Assembly: GCA_963814435.1 (NCBI GenBank)
Contig: CAWFCV010000016.1
Location: 62,001 to 126,000 of the forward strand
Origin: JAEUPI01 sp963814435
GTDB taxonomy: Bacteria > Pseudomonadota > Gammaproteobacteria > Burkholderiales > Burkholderiaceae_C
Direction: 5' to 3'
DNA: 64,000 bases
Positions 1 to 11,855 of the stretch are shown here, in pieces. The first letter of the stretch is position 1, and each line of letters starts with the position of its first letter. The translations under genes were made by a program, and so were the position numbers. The notes beneath the pieces are model-generated. The model searched no databases, was not told the origin of the DNA, and worked only from the letters and a program-made list of their open reading frames with translations.

Positions 1-2
1 AG

Positions 3-242
3 CGCGAGCGCATGTTCGTCAACGAGGCTCTCGGCGGCGACGTCCAGCGTCTGCACAGCGAACATCGTCAGCGCCTGGCGCGGCTGGACCAACTGACGCC
101 GGGTGACTTCGCAGCGGTGCAGCGCCAGGTGGAGTTGCTGGCCGCGAGTTTCGATGCCGATGAGTTCTTGTCGCAGCTCGAGGGCGAGCACCGCGTCAAG
201 CCCGACGTGCGCAACCATCGCAGCATCGGATTCGTGCACTGA
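3..242 (+). CDS. C-terminal fragment, probably of an AAA-family ATPase
   Basis: This open frame enters from the left edge and stops at 242, so only about 79 C-terminal residues are visible and the true start lies outside the window. The visible part is charged and helical, with a pattern around LTPGDFAAVQRQ followed by FLSQLEGE and ending in IGFVH. That resembles the C-terminal lid region of SpoVK/VCP-like AAA ATPases, but no Walker motif is in view, so the family call is tentative. A strong stem-loop follows the stop at 291-318. Confidence 0.4.
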   Translation, partial: RERMFVNEALGGDVQRLHSEHRQRLARLDQLTPGDFAAVQRQVELLAASFDADEFLSQLEGEHRVKPDVRNHRSIGFVH

Positions 243-290
243 GGGGCCGAACCGGCACCGCCACCCGCGACGAAACTCTCAGTTCGTGCA

Positions 291-318
291 CGCCACCCCC
301 GAAACGGGGGCGGTGGCG
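291..318 (+). other. GC-rich stem-loop after the first gene
   Basis: CGCCAC plus CCCCG pairs with CGGGG plus GTGGCG around an AAA loop, with a small bulge on the 3' side. There is no T-tract, so it is not a textbook intrinsic terminator. It sits 49 bases after the partial ATPase stop and could end or stabilise that transcript. The rest of 243-440 shows nothing recognisable. Confidence 0.4.
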
Positions 319-440
319 CTGCGGCGGATTGCGCGCCCGGCGTGTCGTATGTCACCGTAACGTCGCGCGGTGCTAGCGAGGGGCCGACACAATTCGCGCA
401 CAACGGCGGTGCCATCCAGGCGCTTCGCTCTTCATCGCAC

Positions 441-2567
441 ATGATCGACCCCGACGTCAGACCCCTGTTGCTGCTGCTGGCCATGCTGGTGGCGGGACTG
501 ACCGCCGGCGTGCTGACGCATGCGCTGCGCAAGGCACGGTCGACCGACACGGTGCTCGGCTGGGGCTGGGTCCTGGCCGGTGCCGTGGCGGTGGGCACGG
601 GTCTGTGGTCAGCGCAGTCACTGGCCTTGCTCGGCGGGCGCCTGACCGGGCACCAGGTCTTCACCTTCAAGGCGATCGCGCTGGTCTGGCTCATCGCGGT
701 GTCAACCTCCGGCCTGTGCCTGGTGGCAGCCCGCCACCTGCCCACGCCACGACTGCGCACCTTCCTGCTGCCGTGGATTCTCAGCCTGCTGATCGGCACC
801 GCGCTGCTCGCCACGGTGCGGCTGCTGCCGGGCAGCCAGACACCGCTGAGCTGGAACCCGGCCTGGGGCTTCGCCGCGACCGTGAGCCTGCTGATCTGCG
901 GCGCCCTGACGCAGTGGTGGCTCGATTCGGCCGCGGGCCAGATGGCCGAGGACAACGGCGCGCAGGCCGCCACCGGCGTGGGCGTGTTTGGCGTCGGTCT
1001 GGCGTGCGCGCACGCGCTGGCCCTGCAGGCCGTGCGCTTCGACGCCAATCCGACCCCGGCGGTGGACGGCCTGGATGCGTTGGGCCTGACCCTCGCCGCC
1101 ACGCTGGGTGCACTGGCGGTGGCGATGGCGCTGCTGAGCGTCTGGGTCGAGGCCGGCAACCGGGAGCGCACCCGCACGCTGGCCACCTCGCTGAACGAAG
1201 CCAACTCGCAGCTGCGCCGGCAGGCGTTCTGCGACCCGCTGACGACGTTGCCGAACCGTCTGCTGTTCGAGGAGCGGCTGCATCAGACGTTGCAGCGCGT
1301 CGGCCGTTCGCCCAGCGCGATGGCGGTGCTGTTCATCGACCTCGACGGCTTCAAGCCGATCAACGATTCCTTCGGCCACGCCGCGGGCGACGTGGTGCTG
1401 CGCGAGGTCGGCGGCCGGCTGCTCGAGCTGGCGGGTGCCCAGGGCACCGCGGCGCGCGTCGGCGGCGACGAATTCCTGCTGCTGGTGCCCAGCCCCGGCG
1501 GTCAGGAGGGCGCGGGCACCGCGGCGCAGCATGTGCTGCAGGCGCTGGGGCGTCCGTACCGCCTGCCGAATCGCGGCGAAGTGAAGCTGTCGTGCTCGAT
1601 CGGCATCGCGATATTCCCCGAGCACGGTTCCACCGCCAAGCTGATCGCCAATGCCGACGCCGCGATGTACGCGGCCAAGCGCACCGGCGGCTCGACCTTC
1701 GCGTTCTTCGAGGCGCGCATGGACCTGGACGTGCGCGAGCAGGTCGAAATGCAGAACGATCTGCGGCAGGCCATCGAGCGGCGCCAGCTGCAGCTGTACT
1801 ACCAGCCGAAGATCCACGGCGCGTCCGGCCAGGTAACGGGTGTCGAGGCGCTGATCCGCTGGGACCATCCGGTGCGCGGACTGATCAGTCCCGAGGTGTT
1901 CATCCCGGTGGCCGAGCGCTTCGGCCTGATCGGCAGCATCGGCAACTGGGTGATCGAGGAAGCCTGCCGCCAGATCCGCCAGTGGCTCGACCTGGGGCTG
2001 CGCATGCGCGTCGCGGTGAACCTGTCGATGCACCAGCTGCGACAGGACGATCTGGTGCCGCGCATCCGCCGCGCGCTCGACGTGCACCGAGTGGACCCGA
2101 GCCTGCTGACGTTCGAGATCACCGAATCGGTGGCGATGGAGGACACGCAGGCTACGATGCGTTCGTTCGGCCATCTCGCCCGCATCGGCGCGTCGCTGTC
2201 GATCGACGACTTCGGCACCGGCTACTCGAGCCTGGCCTACCTGCGCAAGTTGCCGGCGCGACAGCTGAAGATCGACCGCGGTTTCGTGGCCGACATCGAG
2301 CACAGCTCCGACGCGCTGGCGGTGGTGGACGCCGTGATCAAGCTCGCGCACGCGCTCGGCCTGAAGGTGGTGGCCGAGGGGGTGGAGACCGAACAGCAAC
2401 GCGACATCCTGCTCGGGCTGCGCTGCGACGAGTTGCAGGGCTACCTGTTCGCCAAGCCGATGCCGGCCAAGATGCTCACGCTGTGGGCGATGGACGACGA
2501 CGATGCGCACGACATCGAGTTCCGCCATTCGCTGTTCCAGGACCATTTCTCCAGTTCAGTCCGGTAG
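441..2567 (+). CDS. Membrane-bound GGDEF-EAL protein (cyclic-di-GMP cyclase/phosphodiesterase)
   Basis: The N-terminal ~240 residues form about seven hydrophobic segments like an MHYT-type sensor, although no clear MHYT motifs are present. A GGDEF domain follows with an intact GGDEF signature (VGGDEFLLL), then an EAL domain with EALIRW, NLS, EITES, DDFGTGYSS, KIDRGFV, AEGVET and LQGYLFAKPM. Both catalytic centres therefore look complete. The protein could make or hydrolyse cyclic di-GMP; many such fusions use only one activity in vivo. The ATG at 441 is preferred over an in-frame start near 342, because it places a membrane segment right at the N-terminus. It is a stand-alone gene about 35 bases before metH part 1. 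Confidence 0.9.
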   Translation: MIDPDVRPLLLLLAMLVAGLTAGVLTHALRKARSTDTVLGWGWVLAGAVAVGTGLWSAQSLALLGGRLTGHQVFTFKAIALVWLIAVSTSGLCLVAARHLPTPRLRTFLLPWILSLLIGTALLATVRLLPGSQTPLSWNPAWGFAATVSLLICGALTQWWLDSAAGQMAEDNGAQAATGVGVFGVGLACAHALALQAVRFDANPTPAVDGLDALGLTLAATLGALAVAMALLSVWVEAGNRERTRTLATSLNEANSQLRRQAFCDPLTTLPNRLLFEERLHQTLQRVGRSPSAMAVLFIDLDGFKPINDSFGHAAGDVVLREVGGRLLELAGAQGTAARVGGDEFLLLVPSPGGQEGAGTAAQHVLQALGRPYRLPNRGEVKLSCSIGIAIFPEHGSTAKLIANADAAMYAAKRTGGSTFAFFEARMDLDVREQVEMQNDLRQAIERRQLQLYYQPKIHGASGQVTGVEALIRWDHPVRGLISPEVFIPVAERFGLIGSIGNWVIEEACRQIRQWLDLGLRMRVAVNLSMHQLRQDDLVPRIRRALDVHRVDPSLLTFEITESVAMEDTQATMRSFGHLARIGASLSIDDFGTGYSSLAYLRKLPARQLKIDRGFVADIEHSSDALAVVDAVIKLAHALGLKVVAEGVETEQQRDILLGLRCDELQGYLFAKPMPAKMLTLWAMDDDDAHDIEFRHSLFQDHFSSSVR

Positions 2568-2602
2568 CACGGTCGTTTGCGGCTCGTTCCTACAATGGCC
2601 AG

Positions 2603-3652
2603 ATGAACCCCTTGACTTACACCCGCGCGGCTCAGCTGCCCGGCATCCTGCAGCAGCGCATCGTCATCATCGATGGCGCGATGGGCACGCAGATCCAGCG
2701 CTACAAGCTCGCCGAGGCCGACTACCGCGGCGAACGCTTCAGGGATCATCCCCGGGACCTGAAGGGCAACAACGAGCTGCTGCAGTTCAGCCGGCCCGAC
2801 GTGATCCGCGAGATCCACGACGCCTACCTGGCGGCCGGCGCCGACATCATCGAGACCAACACCTTCGGCGCGACGCGTGTCGCGCAGGAGGACTATGGCC
2901 TCGCTCCGCTGGCGCGCGAGATGAACGTGGCCGCCGCACGCATTGCACGGCAGGCCGCCGACGCCGCCGCGACGCCCGACAGGCCGCGCTTCGTGGCCGG
3001 CGCCCTGGGCCCGACACCGCGCACGGCCAGCATCAGTCCCGACGTGAACGACCCCGCCGCGCGCAACACCAGCTTCGACGAACTGCGTGCCGCCTATCAC
3101 GAGCAGGCCTCGGGTCTGCTGGAGGGTGGGGTGGATCTGTTCCTGGTGGAGACGATCTTCGACACGCTGAACGCGAAGGCCGCGATCTTTGCGCTCGAGG
3201 AGTTGATGGAGTCCAGCGGCGAACGCCTGCCGGTGATCATTTCAGGGACCGTGACCGACGCATCCGGCCGCATCCTGTCGGGGCAGACGGTGCCGGCCTT
3301 CTGGCACTCGGTGCGCCATGCCCGGCCGCTCGCGGTGGGACTGAACTGCGCGCTCGGTGCGGCCCTGATGCGCCCCTACCTGGAGGAGCTCGCGAAGGTG
3401 GCGGCCGACACCTGGATCAGCTGCTACCCGAACGCCGGCCTGCCCAACCCGATGAGCGAGACGGGTTTCGACGAGACGCCCGCCGTCACCGGCGGCTTGC
3501 TGGAGGAGTTCGCGCGCGCCGGCTTCCTCAACATCGCCGGCGGCTGCTGCGGCACCACGCCGCAGCACATCGCCGAAATCGCGCGCCGCGTGTCGGCGTA
3601 TCGCCCGCGCAGCCGGCGCGACCCGCTGTTCGGCGAGCTGTTGGCGGCGTAG
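2603..3652 (+). CDS. metH: Methionine synthase, homocysteine S-methyltransferase module
   Basis: The 349-residue protein equals the first domain of cobalamin-dependent methionine synthase, which binds homocysteine through zinc. Zinc ligands are visible as the Cys in GLNCALGA and the pair in GGCCGTT. The N-terminus carries the typical IDGAMGTQIQ, followed by ETNTFGAT. The pterin, cobalamin and reactivation domains are absent here and are encoded separately from 4486. This two-gene arrangement is common in Burkholderiales, so the split is normal and not a truncation. The ATG at 2603 gives the expected N-terminus. A small lipoprotein gene on the opposite strand lies between the two parts. Confidence 0.93.
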   Translation: MNPLTYTRAAQLPGILQQRIVIIDGAMGTQIQRYKLAEADYRGERFRDHPRDLKGNNELLQFSRPDVIREIHDAYLAAGADIIETNTFGATRVAQEDYGLAPLAREMNVAAARIARQAADAAATPDRPRFVAGALGPTPRTASISPDVNDPAARNTSFDELRAAYHEQASGLLEGGVDLFLVETIFDTLNAKAAIFALEELMESSGERLPVIISGTVTDASGRILSGQTVPAFWHSVRHARPLAVGLNCALGAALMRPYLEELAKVAADTWISCYPNAGLPNPMSETGFDETPAVTGGLLEEFARAGFLNIAGGCCGTTPQHIAEIARRVSAYRPRSRRDPLFGELLAA

Positions 3653-3655
3653 CGC

Positions 3656-4243
3656 TCACGGCGCTGCGCGCGACGCAGCCCGGGACGCCGGGAACGCGCC
3701 GGCCGGCGACGGCAGCGCACGATCCTCGAGCTTGTCGATCGCCACCGGCCCCGGCACGACGCGCATCGTCACCGTCTCGCCGGTCGGCGCTGGCTGCGTC
3801 ACGACGCGCAGCGCAATCACGCCGCGTGAACCGAGGTAAGTGCGCATGGCCGCGGCACGGGTCGCCGGCCCAGGCGCCGCCACCTGGAGCTTGGCGCTCG
3901 GCTGCCGGCTCATGCTGGCCGCCAGCTTGTCCAGCACCGCGCGCAACGGCGGCTTTGGCGATGCCGACTTGTCGTCGAACGAAAACGCCATCGGCACGTC
4001 GACCCGCATGGCGCCGTCGCTCTCGCTGGCCACGCGAACCGGCGTGCCGTCGAACAGCGCCTGCATCCAACGCAGCTCGGCCGCGAGCACGGTCGGCGGC
4101 GGCTGGCCCGGGCGCGGCGGCTCGGCCGCAGGTGATCCCGACGGCGTCGGCAGCGCGCCGGTGATGGAAGGCGGAGCCGGCGCCGCGCAGCCCACCAGCA
4201 AGGCCAATCCAGCCAGACTCAGTCGCAGCACCATACGTCGCAT
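3656..4243 (-). CDS. Small lipoprotein with an OmpA-like C-terminal region
   Basis: The protein is about 195 residues. It starts with MRRMVLRLSLAGLALLVGC, a signal peptide ending in a lipobox, so it should be lipid-anchored in the envelope. A proline-rich spacer follows. The C-terminal half (SFDDKSASPKPPLRAVLDKL, then TRAAAMRTYLGSRGV) resembles the peptidoglycan-binding OmpA fold but lacks a clear signature. The ATG at 4243 is chosen over one at 4264 because AAGGA lies just upstream of it. It converges on metH part 1 with a gap of 3 bases. The function is unknown. Confidence 0.7.
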   Translation of the reverse strand: MRRMVLRLSLAGLALLVGCAAPAPPSITGALPTPSGSPAAEPPRPGQPPPTVLAAELRWMQALFDGTPVRVASESDGAMRVDVPMAFSFDDKSASPKPPLRAVLDKLAASMSRQPSAKLQVAAPGPATRAAAMRTYLGSRGVIALRVVTQPAPTGETVTMRVVPGPVAIDKLEDRALPSPAGAFPASRAASRAAP

Positions 4244-4323
4244 TGGACATCCTTGGCGAAACACCCTCCAGCCACCCGGTTGAGGGCCATCGGGTAGTGT
4301 CGCTCAAGCTAGAATTTGCGCTC

Positions 4324-4415
4324 GGTCCGAGGAGCGTTGCGACGGCACATCAGGTGCTGCCAGGCTCGGGCCGGATGCCGGGTGAACCACTCGGCGTCGT
4401 GCAACGGCGCTCACC
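4324..4415 (+). promoter_or_regulatory. SAH (S-adenosylhomocysteine) riboswitch
   Basis: The conserved core of this class is present: CCGAGGAGCGTTGC at 4327-4340, CCAGGCTCGG at 4360-4369 and ACGGCGCTCA at 4404-4413. CCGAG pairs with CTCGG to close P1. GAGCG at 4332-4336 pairs with CGCTC at 4408-4412 to form the pseudoknot. SAH riboswitches sense S-adenosylhomocysteine and switch on genes that recycle it, mainly ahcY and methionine-cycle genes. Here the element lies about 70 bases upstream of metH part 2 on the same strand. Confidence 0.93.
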
Positions 4416-4430
4416 CCGGCCGCTCGGGCG

Positions 4431-4453
4431 GCCCCGCGGGTGAGCCGCGGGGC
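4431..4453 (+). other. Perfect hairpin between the riboswitch and metH part 2
   Basis: GCCCCGCGG pairs perfectly with CCGCGGGGC around the loop GTGAG. It begins 15 bases after the riboswitch and ends 32 bases before the metH start. No T-tract follows. It could belong to the expression platform or protect the 5' end; the sequence alone does not decide. Confidence 0.5.
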
Positions 4454-4485
4454 GGCGCACGCGGCCAGTCAGGCAACCGCTGCAG

Positions 4486-7225
<2,740 letters not shown>

Positions 7226-7227
7226 GG

Positions 7228-8827
7228 TCATTCCGGCGACCCGGGCCCGCCCGATGGCGCCACGGCCGGGTCCCACGATCCGCCGGCGCAGCTCACGCGC
7301 CCGGCAGCCCGCGGCGCAAGCTGCATCGCCTCGGCCAGGTGGCCGACGCTGATGTGCGCGTCGTCGTCGAGGTCGGCGATCGTGCGCGCCACCTTCAGCA
7401 CGCGATGCAGGCTGCGCCCCGACCAGCCCAGGCGCAGCGCGGCCTGCTCGGCGAACGAGCCGGGCCGCGGCATCCAGCGCGCAATGGCGATCGATGCCCT
7501 GCCCCACGAGGTCGGCGTTGACCTGGCCCTGTCGCGTCAGCTGGCGCGTCGCGTGCCTGCGAGACGCGCACCGCGATGGCGCGCCGAGCTCTCGCCATCG
7601 GGCTCGGCGGCCAGCATGGCGCCGGGCTTGACGGCGCCGACCTCGACCTGCAGGTCGATGCGGTCGAGCAGCGGGCCCGAGATGCGGCCCTGGTAGCGCG
7701 CCACCTGGTCGGGCGTGCAGCGGCACCGGTGCCCCGCGCCATCGTCTGCGCCCAGCCAGCCGCAGGGGCACGGGTTCATCGCGGCCACCAGCTGAAACCG
7801 CGCCGGGAACTGCGCCTGCCGCGCCGCGCGCGAGATGGTGATGCGGCCGTTCTCGAGCGGCTCGCGCAGGCTCTCGAGCGCCGAGCGCGCGAACTCCGGC
7901 AGCTCGTCGAGAAACAGCACGCCGGCGTGCGCCAGCGAGATCTCGCCCGGCCGCGGTGGTGAACCGCCGCCCACCAGCGCGACCGCGCTGGCCGTGTGGT
8001 GCGGCGCGCGCACGGGCCGCTGGTGCCAGGTCGCGGCATCGAAGCCGCGCGGCGTCAGCCCCGACAGCGCCGCGCTGGCCAGCGCCTCGTCCTCGGTCAT
8101 CGGCGGCAGCAGTCCCGGCAAGCGCTGCGCGAGCATCGACTTGCCGCTGCCCGGCGGGCCCACCATCAGCAGGCTGTGTCCGCCCGCGGCGGCGATCTCG
8201 AGCGCGCGCTTGGCGGCGGCCTGGCCCTTCACGTCGCGCAGGTCCGGCGTGGAGTCCCGCATGCGTCGGCTGCAGTCGCGCGCGCGCGCGGCAGCGTCGG
8301 CGCGTCGGGTTCGTCGCGCATCGCGCGCACCACGTCGAGCAGGTGCTGCGCCTCGCGCACATCGAGCCCGGTGGCGAGCGCCGCCTGCTGTGCGCTGACG
8401 GCCGGCAGCACGAGCGTGCGCTGCGCATGGCGGCGGCGCATCGCCAGCGCCAGGGCCAGTGCACCGCGCACCGGGCGCAGCTCGCCGGCCAGCGACAACT
8501 CGCCGGCGAACTCGTGTTGCGCCAGGCGGGCGCGTCCAGCTGCCCGTCGGCGGCCAGGATGCCGAGCGCGATCGGCAGGTCGAATCGACCCGACTCCTTG
8601 GGCAGGTCGGCCGGCGCCAGGCTGACGGTGATGCGCTTGTTGTGCGGGAACACGAAGCCGCTGTTGGTCAGCGCCGCGCGCACCCGTTCGCGCGATTCCT
8701 TCACTTCGGTGTCCGCCAGCCCGACCAGCGTGAAGCTCGGCAGGCCGTTGGCCAGATGGACCTCGACCTGCACCTCCGGCGCGTCCAGCCCGTCCAGCGC
8801 GCGGCTCGCGATCACTGCCAACGACAT
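7228..8827 (-). CDS. comM: ComM/YifB-family Mg-chelatase-like AAA ATPase (frame broken)
   Basis: The protein matches the ComM family, a hexameric helicase that helps integrate incoming DNA during natural transformation. The N-terminal part (LPSFTLVGLADTEVKESRER) is read from 8827. The centre contains Walker A GPPGSGKS, Walker B LFLDELPEF and the Cys-rich AAMNPCPCGWLG. The C-terminus has the family's SGRSLHRVLKVARTIADL. The frame changes near 8528, 8275, 7590, 7555 and 7480; one or two are best explained by a missing base and the others by an extra base. A GGGAGGAG site precedes the ATG at 8827. It is transcribed away from the porin gene and converges on metH. Confidence 0.85.
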
Positions 8828-8904
8828 CGCGCCAGTTCTCCTCCCTGCTGGCATTTTGCTCCAGCCGTTCATGGCGCCCGTTCGCCGCACCGAGGGGGAC
8901 TTCT

Positions 8905-8950
8905 GGCACCAATCGAGTGCCCGATTCGTTCTTGCGCATCGTCTTGGTGC
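8905..8950 (+). promoter_or_regulatory. Two NtrC-like binding sites
   Basis: GGCACCAATCGAGTGCC at 8905-8921 fits the NtrC pattern GCAC-N7-GTGC exactly. GCATCGTCTTGGTGC at 8936-8950 fits it with one mismatch. Their centres are 30 bases apart, close to three helical turns, as expected for cooperative NtrC dimers. They lie about 70-115 bases upstream of the sigma-54 promoter at 9018, a normal enhancer distance. Confidence 0.65.
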
Positions 8951-9017
8951 TCCAACGCGGTGCATCTGCGCCGCCAGGACGCACGTGCATCCCGGTGGGG
9001 ACGCCTTCGAGTGTGCA

Positions 9018-9033
9018 TGGCACGGAAGCTGCA
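9018..9033 (+). promoter_or_regulatory. Sigma-54 promoter for the porin-glnK-amtB unit
   Basis: TGGCACGGAAGCTGCA has the invariant GG (9019-9020) and GC (9031-9032) separated by exactly ten bases, and matches the TGGCACG-N4-TTGCA consensus except for one T. It lies 48 bases before the porin start and downstream of two NtrC-like sites. Nitrogen-limitation control of glnK-amtB by NtrC and sigma-54 is well established in proteobacteria. Confidence 0.7.
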
Positions 9034-9080
9034 GAAGCAGTGCAGCTTTCCTCGATCAACCCGCAACGGAGTCAAAACCG

Positions 9081-9786
9081 ATGAAGTCCATCAACGCTCG
9101 CCCGCATCGCGCTCGCCGACCGCCGCCGCATTCACCTCGTCCGCCTTCGCCGATGGGCTGACGGCCAACGTCGCCGTCGCCACCAAGTACAAGTACCGCG
9201 GCCAGGACCAGAGCGATCCGACCAAGGACGCCGTGCCGGCGATCCAGGGCGGATTCGACTACGCGCTCGGCAGCTTCTATGTCGGCAACTGGAACTCCTC
9301 GATCGGCGTTCGCCAATGGCACCGAGATGGACTTCTACGGTGGCTACAAGGGCAAGGTCTCGGTGCTCGACTACGACGTCGGCGTGCTGACCTACTACTA
9401 CCCGGGCACGCGGCGGTCGGCGGCGAACACCACCGAGCTCTATGGCCAGCTGGGCTGGGAGTTCCTCACCGCCAAATACTCGCTGACGGTGTCGGACAAG
9501 TACTTCGGCATCACCGACGGCAAGAACACCGGTTACTTCGACCTGTCGGCCAACTACGAAATCGCCAAGGGCCTGACGCTCAACGGCCATGTCGGCGCGA
9601 CGCAGTTCTCCAGCGGCGCCAAGAATGTCGGCGCCGTCGAACTACACCGACTACAAGCTCGGCGCGACCTACGACCTGGGCAATGGCGTGGCGCTGGCCG
9701 GCGCGTTCGTCGGCGCGAACAAGAAGAACGTCTACGGCGACGTCAACAAGGGTCGCGTGATCGTCACGCTGTCCAAGGCCATGTAA
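9081..9786 (+). CDS. TorF-family putative porin (frame broken)
   Basis: After a signal peptide ending in SSAFA, the mature sequence begins DGLTANVAVATKYKYRGQDQ. That is typical of the TorF/gcw_chp family of outer-membrane proteins, often found beside ammonium transporter genes. Alternating aromatic beta-strands such as YKLGATYDLGNGVALAGAF support a barrel. The frame shifts in the signal peptide (near 9105-9120), near 9305 and near 9640. A family member would be about 235 residues, matching the span. It is the first gene after the sigma-54 promoter, so nitrogen control is likely. The substrate is unknown. Confidence 0.8.
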
Positions 9787-9794
9787 CTGCAATC

Positions 9795-9819
9795 GCGGCG
9801 ACCCTGCCTGGGTCGCCGC
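9795..9819 (+). other. Perfect stem-loop between the porin and glnK
   Basis: GCGGCGACCC pairs with GGGTCGCCGC over ten base pairs around the loop TGCCT. There is no T-tract, so full termination is unlikely. It could stabilise the porin message or partly limit read-through into glnK. Confidence 0.55.
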
Positions 9820-9841
9820 TCAATCGATCCAGGAGGGTCTC

Positions 9842-10180
9842 ATGAAGATGGTGACCGCGATCGTCAAGCCGTTCAAGCTCGACGAAGTGCGTGAGGCGTT
9901 GAGCGCCATCGGCGTTCAGGGCGTCACGGTGACCGAGGTCAAGGGCTTCGGTCGTCAGAAGGGCCACACGGAGCTGTACCGCGGCGCCGAGTACGTGGTG
10001 GATTTCCTGCCCAAGGTGAAGATCGAGGCCGCGGTCGACGAGCGCCTCGTCGACCGCGTCATCGAGGCCATCGAGTCGTCGGCCCGCACCGGGAAGATCG
10101 GCGACGGCAAGATCTTCGTCGCCGCACTCGAGCAGGTGGTTCGCATCCGCACCGGCGAGACCGGCAAGGACGCGATCTGA
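9842..10180 (+). CDS. glnK: PII nitrogen regulatory protein GlnK
   Basis: This 112-residue PII protein has the canonical T-loop with the uridylylation target Tyr51 (RGAEYVVDFLPK) and the nucleotide-binding segment TGKIGDGKIF. PII proteins sense 2-oxoglutarate and ATP/ADP; GlnK binds and blocks AmtB when ammonium is plentiful. AGGAGG precedes the ATG. The gene sits between the porin and amtB and is intact. It is called GlnK and not GlnB because of the amtB linkage. Confidence 0.93.
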   Translation: MKMVTAIVKPFKLDEVREALSAIGVQGVTVTEVKGFGRQKGHTELYRGAEYVVDFLPKVKIEAAVDERLVDRVIEAIESSARTGKIGDGKIFVAALEQVVRIRTGETGKDAI

Positions 10181-10223
10181 CCGACCGGCCAGCCCACAAC
10201 ACAACAGACATGAAGACCACAAC

Positions 10224-11732
10224 ATGAGAAAGCTCATCGCTTCCTTTGCCCTCGGCCTCGCGCTGCTGGGCTTCGGCGGGAACCTCGCTCGCGCAGAGCC
10301 CCGGCGGCCTCGGCGCCGGCGGCGCAGGCGTCGGCACCCGCCGCCGCGGCCGCGGCATCCGCGCCGGCGGCCGCCAGCGCGCCGGCGGCCGCGGCGTCGG
10401 CGCCGGTGCCGAACAAGGGCGACACGGCCTGGATGCTGGTGGCCACGCTGCTGGTCATCATGATGACGGTGCCGGGCCTGGCGCTGTTCTATGGCGGCCT
10501 GGTGCGCAGCAAGAACATGCTGTCGGTGCTGATGCAGGTGATGGTGACCTTCTCGCTGATCGTCGTGCTGTGGGCCTTGTACGGCTACAGCCTGGCGTTC
10601 TCGGAGGGCAACGCCTTCTTCGGCGGCATGGACCGGCTGTTCCTGAAGGGGCTGTTCGATCCGGCCGACGGCACCTTTGCGATGGGCGCCACGTTCAGCA
10701 AGGGTGTCTACATCCCCGAGCTGTTGTTCGCCGCCTTCCAGGCCACCTTCGCCGGCATCACCTGCTGCCTGATCGTCGGCGCCTTCGCCGAGCGCATCAA
10801 GTTCAGCGCGGTGCTGCTGTTCATGGCGCTGTGGTTCACCTTCAGCTATGCGCCGATCGCGCACATGGTGTGGTTCTGGATGGGTCCGGATGCCTACACC
10901 GGCAAGGAAGTGGTCGATGCCGATGAACGCCAAGGCCGGCTACCTGTGGCAGATGGGCGCGCTCGACTTCGCCGGCGGCACGGTGGTGCACATCAACGCC
11001 GCGGTGGCCGGCATCGTCGGTGCCTTCATGATCGGCAAGCGCGTCGGCTACGGCAAGGAAGCCATGGCGCCGCACAGCCTGCCGCTGACGATGGTCGGCG
11101 CCGCGATGCTGTGGGTCGGCTGGTTCGGCTTCAATGCCGGCTCGGCGCTGGAAGCGGGCAACTCGGCGGTGCTGGCGTTCATGAACACCTTCACCGCCAC
11201 CTCGGCCGCCGTGCTGGCCTGGTGCCTGGGTGAGGCCATGATGCGCGGCAAGGCCTCGATGCTGGGTGCGGCCTCGGGTGCGGTGGCCGGCCTGGTGGCG
11301 ATCACGCCGGCGGCGGGCAACGTCGGCCTGATGGGCGCGATCGTCATCGGCTTCGTCGCCGGCTTCGCCTGCCTGTGGGGCGTCAACGGCCTGAAGCGCC
11401 TGCTCGGCGCCGACGACTCGCTCGACGTGTTCGGCGTGCACGGCGTCGGCGGCATCGTCGGCGCGCTGCTGACCGGCGTGTTCAACACCCAGGATCTCGG
11501 CGGCCCGGGCCTGGTGACCGACTGGGTCACCGCCACGGTCGGCTCCAACGGCATCGGCGCACAGGTCTGGATCCAGCTGAAGGCGGTGCTGCTGACCATC
11601 GTCTGGTCGGGCGTGGTGGCCGCGGCCTCGTACAAGATCGTCGATCTGGTGATCGGTCTGCGCGTCGCCGAAGAGGAAGAGCGCGAAGGCCTGGACATCA
11701 GCTCGCACGGCGAGACGGCCTACAGCAAGTAG
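10224..11732 (+). CDS. amtB: Ammonium transporter AmtB (frame broken)
   Basis: The protein has a cleavable signal, then an Ala/Pro-rich stretch (about 10301-10410) and the Amt core starting VPNKGDTAWML. Hallmarks are PGLALFYGGLVRSKN, AERIKF, the pore histidine regions APIAHMVWFW and DVFGVHGVGG, and FGFNAGSALEAG. It should conduct ammonium across the inner membrane as a trimer regulated by GlnK. The frame changes near 10280, 10300 and 10915, each explained by an extra base. The long Ala/Pro linker before the first core helix is unusual for AmtB. A clear terminator follows. Confidence 0.9.
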
Positions 11733-11756
11733 TCATCAAGGATCTACAGCGAGCTT

Positions 11757-11783
11757 GGGGCTGCCGGCGGGCAGCCCCTTTTT
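11757..11783 (+). terminator. Intrinsic terminator after amtB
   Basis: GGGGCTGCC pairs perfectly with GGCAGCCCC around GGCG and is followed directly by TTTTT at 11779-11783. It lies 24 bases after the amtB stop and ends the porin-glnK-amtB transcript. Confidence 0.92.
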
Positions 11784-11855
11784 ATGGGCACGCCGGCCGC
11801 CGCTCGGTACGGGGGGCGCCTAGAATTCGAGCGTTCCGCCCGCAACTGAAGGCGC

